DNA from: CBFHSF01 sp965658445 | Lineage (GTDB): Bacteria > Bacteroidota > Bacteroidia > Flavobacteriales > Schleiferiaceae | Direction: 5' to 3' | Assembly: GCA_965658445.1 (NCBI GenBank) | Contig: CBFHSF010000011.1 | Location: 1-64,000, forward strand | Length of the DNA stretch: 64,000 nt | Shown here: positions 1-7,430 of the stretch, piece by piece | Layout: each line of letters begins with the position of its first letter | Numbering within the stretch: position 1 is the stretch's first letter | The notes under the pieces: model-generated | The model's database searches: none | The model's input: the letters and a program-made list of their open reading frames with translations, nothing else | What the model was told of the DNA's origin: nothing | Translations under genes and position numbers: made by a program

Positions 1-613
1 CTGAACCCCCACTGCGCCCAATGTTAATAGCCGCATCTTGATTTTCTACATACATGGCTCCGCCTGCCTCAATGACTACGGAGTTGTCAATTTCAACCGG
101 AGTACTCCCGGCATTGATATCAAGGGTAAATACCCCTCCGTCTTTGATGTTTACATTACTTACGTACTCCGTTCCTAGGGCAATGGCTACATCATTAAAG
201 ATTCTGAAATTGCCCTCCAAATTCATTCTAGAAATGGAATAGTACTGTGTGGGTTTGTAATTCACCAAGTTTCCAGCACCAGTAACGGTGTAAGAGCCCG
301 AAGAGGTGCAAGAAATCCCTTCTTTGAAGCATAAGTCAGACCCGCTGTTTAGTGTAATAGTTACGCCATTGGCAACGGTAACGTTATTATAAGCCTTTGG
401 ACCAGAAGTATAAACATTGGATTCATCATACGTTACATTGGCTTGAATTTCAACATCAGCTGCGGCAGAAGGAACTGTGTTACCCACCCAGTTGGTTGGT
501 GTAGACCAGAAATTGTCTCCACCACCCCCGTTGTTGTCAAAAACTACTTGGGCTGATACATGATTGCACATTCCCCAAATAACAAGGATACTGTAGGATA
601 TTTTGAATTTCAT
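1..613 (-). CDS. Secreted surface protein, N-terminal part (3' end outside window)
   Basis: About 204 codons are present, read from an ATG at 613 towards base 1, and the frame is still open at the window edge. Residues 1-22 (MKFKISYSILVIWGMCNHVSA) are a signal peptide, and mature QVVFDNNGGGGDNFWS follows. The rest is rich in Gly, Asn, Ser, Thr and Val in short strand-like units, as in beta-helical surface proteins of the Bacteroidota. Such proteins often end in a T9SS sorting domain, which would lie outside the window. No catalytic motif is visible. I infer an exported cell-surface protein; the specific function is not recognised. Confidence 0.7.
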   Translation of the reverse strand, partial: MKFKISYSILVIWGMCNHVSAQVVFDNNGGGGDNFWSTPTNWVGNTVPSAAADVEIQANVTYDESNVYTSGPKAYNNVTVANGVTITLNSGSDLCFKEGISCTSSGSYTVTGAGNLVNYKPTQYYSISRMNLEGNFRIFNDVAIALGTEYVSNVNIKDGGVFTLDINAGSTPVEIDNSVVIEAGGAMYVENQDAAINIGRSGGS

Positions 614-733
614 TTCTGAAAGAAGGTTAAAAATTAGTTCGAAGTAATAGTCACCAAATTTAACCAAAATTCTTCATAACTAAAGATAAAAGTTGTTAAG
701 GGATTGCTCCATAGAGGCTTAAATTAGTTTTTA

Positions 734-2104
734 TTAGTATTTGATTTCCACTTCTTTCAAAGGCACAATCCAATCGTAATGTCTAAACGTTCTGGGTTGT
801 GCGCCAAGGTCGGTATTGGGTTGAATCATATTCTGAAAAGGACGCCCATTGAGAGACACGCGGTTTTTGGCAAAGACCTGCGCGTTGGTATATCCCTTTT
901 CCGTTTCGTAGTGATGTTTTAGGTAATGTGCGAATTGGAGAATGAGGTCCGATTGACCCGCCATTTTGCGTATTTGTCGGTTGTTGAGGTGTTCTTGAAG
1001 GTCAATCCTTACCACTCTTCCTGTGTGTGAGTCTTTCACACGAAAAGAAATGGTGGCCTGCTTATCGCGAAGCATCATGCGCCAAGCGAAAAAATGCCCC
1101 TCCTCATTCCAACTCGTATTGCCGGGGTAGAGGTGCTGTCTCAAGGGAAGCAGTAATTGAACGACCATAAAAAGGCCTAGAAAACCAAAAATCAACCGTT
1201 GACGGTTGCCGTAGGAATACGATTTGGATCCCGTGGGTAGCAAAGCATTTTTCAATTTTCCACTAAAGAGTCTTTTTCGAAAACTAATGGCGGGAAAGAA
1301 CAAAGCCGTGGCCGCCATAGAAAACCATGGGAACGTCCCCACACCAAAAGTGATGACGTTGCTCAAGTGGAAAAAGCAAGCCAGCCCAAAGGCCAACTTT
1401 CGGGTTTTCTTCCAAATCATAAAAGGCACAATGAGCAGGTCAAAGACAATTCCTCCATAGGCCACAAAGTAGGCATGCGAGGTGCTGGACAAAAGACTTC
1501 CAATCACAGGGTAATCAACCTTGTTACTCAACCAGATTTGAACGGGTTGGGCCTGAAACCAATCTGCATTGAGCTTGGCAATTCCTGCGTAGAAATACAC
1601 AATGCTTAGTTGAAGGAGCAATATATACACATTCCAAGCGGGTACTTCGGAAACGCGGATATCCGGCTTCCTTCTCGCGTCCAGAGAAAATGCCCGGTTG
1701 GCTGGTAAGAACAAAAAGAGGAATAGAATGAGTGAATACAGGTAGAAGTGATTGATGTACAAGGTCTTTTCCATCAAAAACAAAGAAGCTCCTGAAATTA
1801 AAAAGAGGGGAGTGACCCAGCGGTAAAAGAGGCCCATCGCAAAGCAGATTCCCAAGACAAAATTGAGAACGAAATGCGCGTACATCAAAGTCTCAGAACT
1901 CCAAGGTTTAATAAATGGAGTCAGTATATAGGAAAAGTGAAATTCACCGGTAACGAGGGTTTGGGCATAGCTCGTAAACAGCCCCAAACTGAATTCTAAA
2001 CTGATCAGCACTCCCAACACCACACGAGCGTATACCAAGGGTGCGATGTCTGTTGGATTGGTTAAAAAGGTGCGGGTCCTCGATAGGTCAGGGGTAGCGT
2101 TCAT
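734..2104 (-). CDS. HTTM-domain integral membrane protein (vitamin K-dependent gamma-carboxylase-like)
   Basis: The 456-residue protein has several hydrophobic helices in residues 20-290 and a soluble C-terminal part of about 140 residues. Sequence signs of the HTTM family are NHFYL at 118-122, followed by a long hydrophobic helix, and YAGIAKLNADW at 172-182, where Lys177 sits in the family's conserved AKLN motif. HTTM is the four-helix membrane domain also found in animal vitamin K-dependent gamma-glutamyl carboxylase; the bacterial members mostly have unknown substrates. It is followed upstream on the same strand by a small exported protein (62 bp gap), so the two may be co-transcribed. Family assignment is firm; the reaction is not known. 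Confidence 0.8.
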   Translation of the reverse strand: MNATPDLSRTRTFLTNPTDIAPLVYARVVLGVLISLEFSLGLFTSYAQTLVTGEFHFSYILTPFIKPWSSETLMYAHFVLNFVLGICFAMGLFYRWVTPLFLISGASLFLMEKTLYINHFYLYSLILFLFLFLPANRAFSLDARRKPDIRVSEVPAWNVYILLLQLSIVYFYAGIAKLNADWFQAQPVQIWLSNKVDYPVIGSLLSSTSHAYFVAYGGIVFDLLIVPFMIWKKTRKLAFGLACFFHLSNVITFGVGTFPWFSMAATALFFPAISFRKRLFSGKLKNALLPTGSKSYSYGNRQRLIFGFLGLFMVVQLLLPLRQHLYPGNTSWNEEGHFFAWRMMLRDKQATISFRVKDSHTGRVVRIDLQEHLNNRQIRKMAGQSDLILQFAHYLKHHYETEKGYTNAQVFAKNRVSLNGRPFQNMIQPNTDLGAQPRTFRHYDWIVPLKEVEIKY

Positions 2105-2165
2105 GGTCTAAATATCGCCAAAGACCTCAAACCTTGCAACCGTGTGGGGTTGAATTAATAACCAA

Positions 2166-2573
2166 TTAATCCTCCTTCTTTGCATAATCCACCCGTGCTT
2201 TAACCGGGTAGTCTTCAGATCTTTCTTCCGAGTCTAGGTAGAGCTCTTGATCTTTGAGAAGCAGAATTTTCTGCGTTTCGCCCTTGGGGATGTAAATGGT
2301 CTGGAGAATTTCTCCGTTTTTTTGAATGCGAACCGAAAACGTCCCTTCACCAAAATTTTCGACGATAGCGTAACAGTCTTCTCCGTCAAAGGGGTTAATG
2401 GTTCCATTCTGTCCCGGGCCTTTCCCAGTCATCAACATACTCTGACGAGGCTCCAAGGCAAATTCGGTTTGGGAATACCCGGAAAAGGAGGCTCCCATAC
2501 ATAGGATGGTTAGAAAGAGAAGCAGGGGAAAGAGGCGCTTCTTTCTAGGTTTTGAAGTGATTTTGTTGTTCAT
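2166..2573 (-). CDS. Small exported protein, unrecognised
   Basis: I chose the ATG at 2573, which gives 135 residues, because it puts a basic N-terminus (MNNKITSKPRKKR) directly before a hydrophobic core ending in SGYSQ, a plausible signal peptidase I site. An ATG at 2621 would add 16 residues ahead of this signal. The mature part is short, with alternating beta-like stretches (CYAIVENFGEGTFSVRIQ) and an acidic/lysine C-terminus. It lies just upstream of the HTTM gene on the same strand. I do not recognise the family. Confidence 0.6.
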   Translation of the reverse strand: MNNKITSKPRKKRLFPLLLFLTILCMGASFSGYSQTEFALEPRQSMLMTGKGPGQNGTINPFDGEDCYAIVENFGEGTFSVRIQKNGEILQTIYIPKGETQKILLLKDQELYLDSEERSEDYPVKARVDYAKKED

Positions 2574-2963
2574 AGTGTTTTGCTTTGGTTTAAATGAACA
2601 AGACACTCTATTATAATCCATTGTTAGTTAATAAGTTGAGTAAAGGCTGAAGAAAATGATTGAAAAATCTTACAAAAACGGATTGCCTGTGGATTTTCAT
2701 TCCAAATTTCGGCCTGTTCAAAGCTTTTAAAACGAATTATTCAAAATTATTTATCGAGGTTTTTTGTATAATAGATTGAAAATCAAATGATAGTATCTGT
2801 TGTTCAGTTTATAAGTAAATACTGTTTTTCCTGAGTTCGGCTTTAAACACCATCGTCTAATATTTATTGCAATTATGGTTTAGTGTCGTTTAACATTTTG
2901 ACAAAAACATTGAACAAAACATAAATTCACGGCGTTTGATTTTTAAATTCAAACTAATAGACT
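2574..2963. other. 390 bp divergent intergenic region upstream of proteorhodopsin
   Basis: This AT-rich stretch separates the minus-strand small exported protein from the plus-strand proteorhodopsin. I see no gene, repeat or RNA structure in it. It should hold the promoters of both flanking transcription units. Confidence 0.5.
2896..2928 (+). promoter_or_regulatory. Possible proteorhodopsin promoter
   Basis: TTTTGAC (-33-like) is followed about 21 bases later by TAAATTC (-7-like), in the spacing of the Bacteroidota sigma-A promoter (TTG-N17-23-TAnnTTTG), about 36 bases before the start codon. The -7 box matches only partly, so this is tentative. Confidence 0.3.
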
Positions 2964-3689
2964 ATGGAATATTTTTTATCAGCAACCTTACAACAAGGTG
3001 ATTATGTTGGCTTTACCTTCTTCATCGGAAGTATGGCCATGCTAGCAGCTACAGTTTTCTTCTTTTTGGAAATGAAAAATGTAGATGGCAAATGGAGGAC
3101 ATCCCTACTCGTTTCTGGCCTAATTACATTTATTGCCGCTGTACATTACTACTACATGAGAGATTTCTGGGTTGAGAACCAAACGTCCCCAACAGAATTT
3201 AGATACATTGATTGGATTCTCACAGTTCCGTTGATGTGTGTGGAATTTTATCTTATCCTCAAGGCTTTTGGAGCCAAGATGGGTCTTCTTTGGAAAATGA
3301 TTTTTTACTCCGTATGGATGCTCGTGACGGGTTATCTAGGGGAAACTGTTTTCAGAGAGTCAAGTGGTTTGTGGGGAGCAATTTCTACTTTGGGATACGC
3401 TGGAATATTTTACGAAGTATGGTTTGGTTCCGCCAAGCAGCTCTCTCGTAATTCCAATAATCCAACCTTGCAGAAAGCCTTTAACACACTCGCTTGGTTT
3501 ATTTTTGTGGGATGGGCAATTTACCCCATAGGTTACATGGCGATCCCTGGTGGTTTGTTGAGTAACGTGTTGTCATTGGAATCACTTGACATTATCTACA
3601 ACATCGGAGATGCTATTAATAAAATTGGATTTGGCTTAGTGATTTACACTTTGGCCATCAATAGTAAAAAGCAGCCAGCGACGGCGTAA
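2964..3689 (+). CDS. Proteorhodopsin, green-type light-driven proton pump
   Basis: This 241-residue seven-helix rhodopsin carries every proton-pump residue. RYIDW puts the Schiff-base proton acceptor at Asp83; Thr87 and the cytoplasmic donor Glu94 follow in helix C, completing the DTE set. His61 matches the conserved His75 of marine proteorhodopsin. Asp216 and Lys220 in DAINK are the counter-ion and the retinal-binding lysine. Position 91, the tuning site (Leu/Met green, Gln blue), is Met, as usual in flavobacterial pumps. A strong terminator follows the stop codon, then blh on the same strand. The chromophore would be made by that neighbour. Function as an outward proton pump is well supported by the residues. 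Confidence 0.97.
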   Translation: MEYFLSATLQQGDYVGFTFFIGSMAMLAATVFFFLEMKNVDGKWRTSLLVSGLITFIAAVHYYYMRDFWVENQTSPTEFRYIDWILTVPLMCVEFYLILKAFGAKMGLLWKMIFYSVWMLVTGYLGETVFRESSGLWGAISTLGYAGIFYEVWFGSAKQLSRNSNNPTLQKAFNTLAWFIFVGWAIYPIGYMAIPGGLLSNVLSLESLDIIYNIGDAINKIGFGLVIYTLAINSKKQPATA

Positions 3690-3703
3690 TTTTTAAAGTG
3701 TAA

Positions 3704-3730
3704 AGGGCTCCTTCGGGAGCCCTTTTTTTT
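3704..3730 (+). terminator. Rho-independent terminator with UUCG loop between proteorhodopsin and blh
   Basis: AGGGCTCC (3704-3711), loop TTCG, GGAGCCCT (3716-3723), then an unbroken run of T to 3730. The C(UUCG)G tetraloop makes the hairpin exceptionally stable. It ends only 4 bases before the ATG of the next gene. Confidence 0.9.
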
Positions 3731-3734
3731 ATCC

Positions 3735-4634
3735 ATGATTTGGTTTAAATATTTCTTTGCACTCATTGCCTTAGCAGGCTTTTACGGCTTGAATCCCACT
3801 CCGTCTCAATACAATACTTTGTGTCTGGGGCTAATTCTTTTATTGGGAGTTCCCCACGGTGCTGCAGATCACAAAATCAATGCGACCCTTTCTCAGGGGC
3901 AATCTAGTTATGGAGTTTTTATAACAAAATACATTATTTTATCTATAGGTTACTTGCTGTGGTGGGTGTTTATGCCTGTAAAAGCCATGGTAATCTTTTT
4001 GATCTTAAGTGGGTACCACTTTGGTCAGGAATATCTAGAGAATCTAAAGCTTTCTAAGCCTAAGAATGTAGAAATCATGATTTGGGGATCTGCGATTTTA
4101 TTAGGTCCCATGTTTATCTGCTATCCAGAAATAAGCCTCACTACAAAGAGCTTGCTCTCCATGTCCTTGCCAGACATCTCCAGAGGCGTTCAACTAACCA
4201 CTGCCTTTACAATTACTGGAGTGGCTTCTGTTCATTTGATTCTGCTATTTTTTCGCAATCAAATCAGTAAAGGAGACCTACGAATTCAGTTGGGCAACCT
4301 TTGGTTTCTCGTATTCTGCTATCTGACTTTACCCTTCCTTATGGCCTTTACCCTTTACTTTCTATTTTTTCATGCCTTCAATGCCTTTAAACATCAGTAT
4401 AGTTGGTTACAAAAGAACGCAGAGAACTATTCCGTAAAATCCTTTATTGTGGACTTATCACCTTTTAGCATTGTCTCCATTGTGGGTATGGTTCTTTTGT
4501 TTTTCCTCGTAAAACCCTCGGGTTTTCAGGAAATAATTATGTGGTTCTTTGCTTTGATTTCTATTGTTACCCTGCCGCATTCCATTCTTTTTGATCAATT
4601 CTACAAAGAGCGATCGACACCTTCAAAGGGATGA
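3735..4634 (+). CDS. blh: Brp/Blh family beta-carotene 15,15'-dioxygenase
   Basis: The 299-residue membrane enzyme cleaves beta-carotene symmetrically to two retinals, the chromophore of the adjacent proteorhodopsin. Family motifs are visible: GVPHGAADHK with His41 and His46, GYHFGQEY with His95, HAFNAFKHQY with His213 and His220, and LPHSILFD with His282. These histidines coordinate the iron in the family. The rest is mostly hydrophobic helices. The ATG lies just after the terminator's T-tract, so there is no room for a normal leader unless transcription reads through. No carotenoid synthesis genes are nearby, so beta-carotene must come from another locus. The gene faces a convergent neighbour 25 bp away. 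Confidence 0.95.
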   Translation: MIWFKYFFALIALAGFYGLNPTPSQYNTLCLGLILLLGVPHGAADHKINATLSQGQSSYGVFITKYIILSIGYLLWWVFMPVKAMVIFLILSGYHFGQEYLENLKLSKPKNVEIMIWGSAILLGPMFICYPEISLTTKSLLSMSLPDISRGVQLTTAFTITGVASVHLILLFFRNQISKGDLRIQLGNLWFLVFCYLTLPFLMAFTLYFLFFHAFNAFKHQYSWLQKNAENYSVKSFIVDLSPFSIVSIVGMVLLFFLVKPSGFQEIIMWFFALISIVTLPHSILFDQFYKERSTPSKG

Positions 4635-4659
4635 TTTGAAATAAAAATGTAGATCTTGC

Positions 4660-5601
4660 CTAAACCAACGGCAAAAAACTTCCAAAAATCATTCGACTGG
4701 GGTCAAAGATCATTCGGTCAGGTTGCATCATGGGTCCCACTAATTTCCCCATTCTCGGGTCGTTTTTTACTTCGGCATTGGCGTGGTCTCTCACTTCCTT
4801 TGAGGGAAACGTTGCCCAACCCATTACCACCACTTCACCATCTTGGGCGCCCGCAAATTCTGAGAACGTCTTTAAGCCAGGCATGGAACCGTCGTCAGAA
4901 ATGTATTCAGAGTAGGTAAGTGCTCCGTGTTCCTTCCAGATTTCAGCGACCTGTTGAGCAATTCCCTGGTAGAATTCAACATCGGATTTAGCAATGGCAA
5001 AGAGCTTGTTTTCTGCCGTTCTGTAGTTTTTAAAGGTGTACAGAGGGATAAAAATCAAGACCAAGGCAAAGAGACCAATGTAGTAGAGAGGGCCCGCACC
5101 CGGCCATTGCATGAACTTGAATAATGTGGCCAAACTCAGTAGAATCCCTGAGAGGTATCCCGTTAGCACGCTGGCTTTTACCAATCCGTTGTCTGTACTC
5201 TTGAATTCAAAAAAGGCCATGCCGGGAAATACGGCTAAGGCACAGGTGAGAACACCCAAGGTAAAGAGTTGGTTGGCTCCGGGGAAGCTGTTGATTTTAA
5301 AAGCAATTCCGGCGAGTACTAAAATGGCTACAAGGATTGCTATAAGACTGATGGCTTTTTTCATTTTTCTCGTTTTTGAGGTTAATAGATAGATTGTGGC
5401 CTCTTGGGTTCCTCCCAGGTTGTTGAGGCCAAATTCATGTACGGTTTGAGAAAGGGACTCTTGGAAATTTCTTCCGCCTTCCATTTTGGACTCCACCATG
5501 CAGCAGAGGTGATCCACCAAATCCACCTGAAGGGATTTGTACGTTACACCTTGCTCTACGATAAGGTCATAAACCACGTCAACTTCTCTTTGACTAAGCA
5601 T
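4660..5601 (-). CDS. Membrane protein fused to a C-terminal DUF1428 domain
   Basis: I took the ATG at 5601 (313 residues), which overlaps the end of the padR gene by 8 bases; the longer form would need a TTG start. Residues 1-75 are a soluble helical domain with VDLVDHLCCMVES, the type often found in membrane partners of PadR regulators. Residues 80-192 hold four transmembrane helices arranged as a duplication: KINSFPGANQLFTLG (103-117) and KFMQWPGAGPLYYIG (162-176) match one another and resemble GldL. Residues about 205-313 match DUF1428 (YbaA type), with GWATFPSKEVRDHANAEV and DPRM. DUF1428 proteins are normally free-standing. The role is unknown; translational coupling to padR suggests it is a target or partner of that regulator. 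Confidence 0.8.
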   Translation of the reverse strand: MLSQREVDVVYDLIVEQGVTYKSLQVDLVDHLCCMVESKMEGGRNFQESLSQTVHEFGLNNLGGTQEATIYLLTSKTRKMKKAISLIAILVAILVLAGIAFKINSFPGANQLFTLGVLTCALAVFPGMAFFEFKSTDNGLVKASVLTGYLSGILLSLATLFKFMQWPGAGPLYYIGLFALVLIFIPLYTFKNYRTAENKLFAIAKSDVEFYQGIAQQVAEIWKEHGALTYSEYISDDGSMPGLKTFSEFAGAQDGEVVVMGWATFPSKEVRDHANAEVKNDPRMGKLVGPMMQPDRMIFDPSRMIFGSFLPLV

Positions 5602-5941
5602 GAGAGGGGTCAGGGTTGTTGGGTTCAAAAATCTGCTTCATCGTGCTCATAAAGTCAACAAATTCATCAATGAGCTTCTGGGACAACGCCTCGCCCTGAT
5701 CGGTAAGACGGTAGTACTTTCTCACGCGCTTCCCGATGTTTTCCACCTCCGTGGTTACCGCACCTTCAGCCTCCAATTTGTGGAGTAGAGGATACAATGC
5801 GCCTTCCGTGATTTGAATTTTGTCGCTCGTCAGCTTCTTAACGGATTGAGTGATTTCGTAACCGTACAATCGGTCGTTTTCCTTCAGAAGCTTAAGGATA
5901 ATAGGTCGCAGCGTTCCTTTGATGATTTCTTTTGAATACAT
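5594..5941 (-). CDS. PadR family transcriptional regulator
   Basis: A 115-residue winged-helix repressor. The ATG at 5941 gives the classic PadR start MYSKEIIKGTLRPIILKLL; an earlier TTG at 5977 is unlikely. The wing/recognition region ITEGALYPLLHKLEAEGAVTT is the family signature, followed by YYRLTDQGEALSQKL and a C-terminal dimerisation helix. Small PadR proteins of this class usually repress their own operon and sense a small molecule. Its stop overlaps the start of the membrane/DUF1428 gene, so the two form one translationally coupled unit. Confidence 0.92.
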   Translation of the reverse strand: MYSKEIIKGTLRPIILKLLKENDRLYGYEITQSVKKLTSDKIQITEGALYPLLHKLEAEGAVTTEVENIGKRVRKYYRLTDQGEALSQKLIDEFVDFMSTMKQIFEPNNPDPSHA

Positions 5942-6017
5942 GATGTATGTCTTTGAGTCCAGGTGTTTTGAGTCCAAGTTTTTGAATCCATTGGTACCTA
6001 ATGAATTCGAATTTACC

Positions 6018-6031
6018 AGTATAAAAATACT
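6018..6031. promoter_or_regulatory. Possible PadR operator upstream of padR
   Basis: AGTAT-aaaa-ATACT is a perfect 5+5 inverted repeat about 77 bases upstream of the padR start codon, in a very AT-rich leader that also holds ATGCAT and ATACAT elements. PadR regulators commonly bind such palindromes to control themselves. This is inference from position and symmetry only. Confidence 0.3.
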
Positions 6032-6093
6032 AAGTACAAATATGCATAGAATTTATATACATATAACTCTTAGGTATTGGAAAAATTGTTTTT

Positions 6094-6126
6094 AGGGACT
6101 GGGGACTGGGAATTTGGGACTAGGGA
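6094..6126. repeat. Heptamer-type tandem repeat (GGGACTG units)
   Basis: The run reads GGGACTG GGGACTG GGAATTT GGGACTA GGG: 7-base units, the first two identical. It sits directly after the stop codon of the exported protein at 6135-7322. The pattern is like the short tandemly repeated repetitive sequences known from cyanobacteria, and related heptamer runs occur at 37.4 and 55.6 kb. Confidence 0.6.
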
Positions 6127-6134
6127 AAATGTGC

Positions 6135-7322
6135 TTATCTCTTAGGAGGGTTCAATGGCTCGCGGTAGTAGTCATCCATTTCCAGTTCTTGGAGTCTTTG
6201 GATGTTTCCGGAGTTGCCAGACAAGCCAATGTAGAAGGATAGGGTATATACATTTCCATTGAGGCTAGTGCCCAATGGATTGTCAAAAGTGGCAATGTTG
6301 TATTTAAAATCACAACCTACATAGCTCCACAGTTGCATGAAAAATCGGTAGCCGATACCCACATTATAGCTTGCTGAGTTTATGGATTTTGTGACGTCAC
6401 CCTCGACGGTGGGCAGGGATTCATTTAAAGCCTCAAAACCCATATAACCAGCGCCTCCGACCACTTCAAATCGATGTCTTCCCAAGGAGTACACTTCCAC
6501 CCCTAGGTCAAGGCCGATGTAGCCACCAAAGAAGCGGGTGGTATTCCACAAGGAATCATTCTGATGTACTTGATAGGTATTGGGTGCACCTCCAAACATA
6601 AAAGATACGTTGGGAGAAACCGTTACCATTTTATGCCTAAATCCAGCCCTGACACCCACTAAAAATTGATTGCCAACAACGCTAAGATCTTCGGTAGGAA
6701 TCCAGGTTCCAACTAGAAAATCAACATTTGCGATTACGGGTTTTTGATAAGGTCGGATGGCCTTCTGATAGTGCTCTTGAATTTCTGTTGAATCGTATTC
6801 TTCTTCAACCAACATGGGAAAGGTTTCCGCATTGGGATCTGAGTACGTCTTTGCAAAAAACACTTCTAGAGGTGTTAAATCTTCTCTTTCCAAAAGTTGA
6901 GAAGCCCAAGCCATGGTGTATTGGGTCAGGGTGTCCCTTTTGTTGGTAAACTGATTAGAACCGTTTGCGTAGTACCCTCCTCGAGGATTTTTATACTCCA
7001 ACAAATGGTCTATTACGGATTTTTTATACAAGTCTTCAGAGAAGTGATTGGTCTCAATAGCCCATAGAATATGACACCTCAGCACCTCCTCAGTACCTCC
7101 GCACTGTTCTTGCCACCTTTTGAGCGTACAGTTTAGAGAATCCGATTTTCCCTCTGAATGATATTTGGGAACCAGTCTATGCGCCTCAGCGGTAGTCTCT
7201 CTGCAACGATTAACCTTTGGGTTTGAATCCTTTCCATTGTCTTGTGAAAATGCAGAAGGCGCGTTGAACAGGAAGAGCGATAAAAACAGAAATAGTGACG
7301 TAGTAGGGGTTAGGGCTTTCAT
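6135..7322 (-). CDS. Exported protein with probable outer-membrane barrel domain, unrecognised
   Basis: 395 residues. The signal peptide is MKALTPTTSLFLFLSLFLF...SAFSQ, cleaved near residue 27. The N-terminal half has five Cys residues and a helical, TPR-like look. The C-terminal half, from about residue 200 (VDFLVGTWIPTEDLSVVG), alternates short hydrophobic/aromatic strands (FRHKMVTVSPNVSFMFGG, LGVEVYSLGRHRFEVVGGAGYMGF, YTLSFYIGLSG), as expected of an outer-membrane beta-barrel. It is monocistronic on the minus strand. I infer an envelope protein; no named family is recognised. Confidence 0.65.
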   Translation of the reverse strand: MKALTPTTSLFLFLSLFLFNAPSAFSQDNGKDSNPKVNRCRETTAEAHRLVPKYHSEGKSDSLNCTLKRWQEQCGGTEEVLRCHILWAIETNHFSEDLYKKSVIDHLLEYKNPRGGYYANGSNQFTNKRDTLTQYTMAWASQLLEREDLTPLEVFFAKTYSDPNAETFPMLVEEEYDSTEIQEHYQKAIRPYQKPVIANVDFLVGTWIPTEDLSVVGNQFLVGVRAGFRHKMVTVSPNVSFMFGGAPNTYQVHQNDSLWNTTRFFGGYIGLDLGVEVYSLGRHRFEVVGGAGYMGFEALNESLPTVEGDVTKSINSASYNVGIGYRFFMQLWSYVGCDFKYNIATFDNPLGTSLNGNVYTLSFYIGLSGNSGNIQRLQELEMDDYYREPLNPPKR

Positions 7323-7430
7323 TGGGTAATCGGAAGGGTGTTAATTGGATTGGCAACCCACGGCCCCAATCCAAAGGACTGGGGCTATGAGATATGCTAT
7401 GGTTTTTGATCTGAACAATACGCTCGCAAT

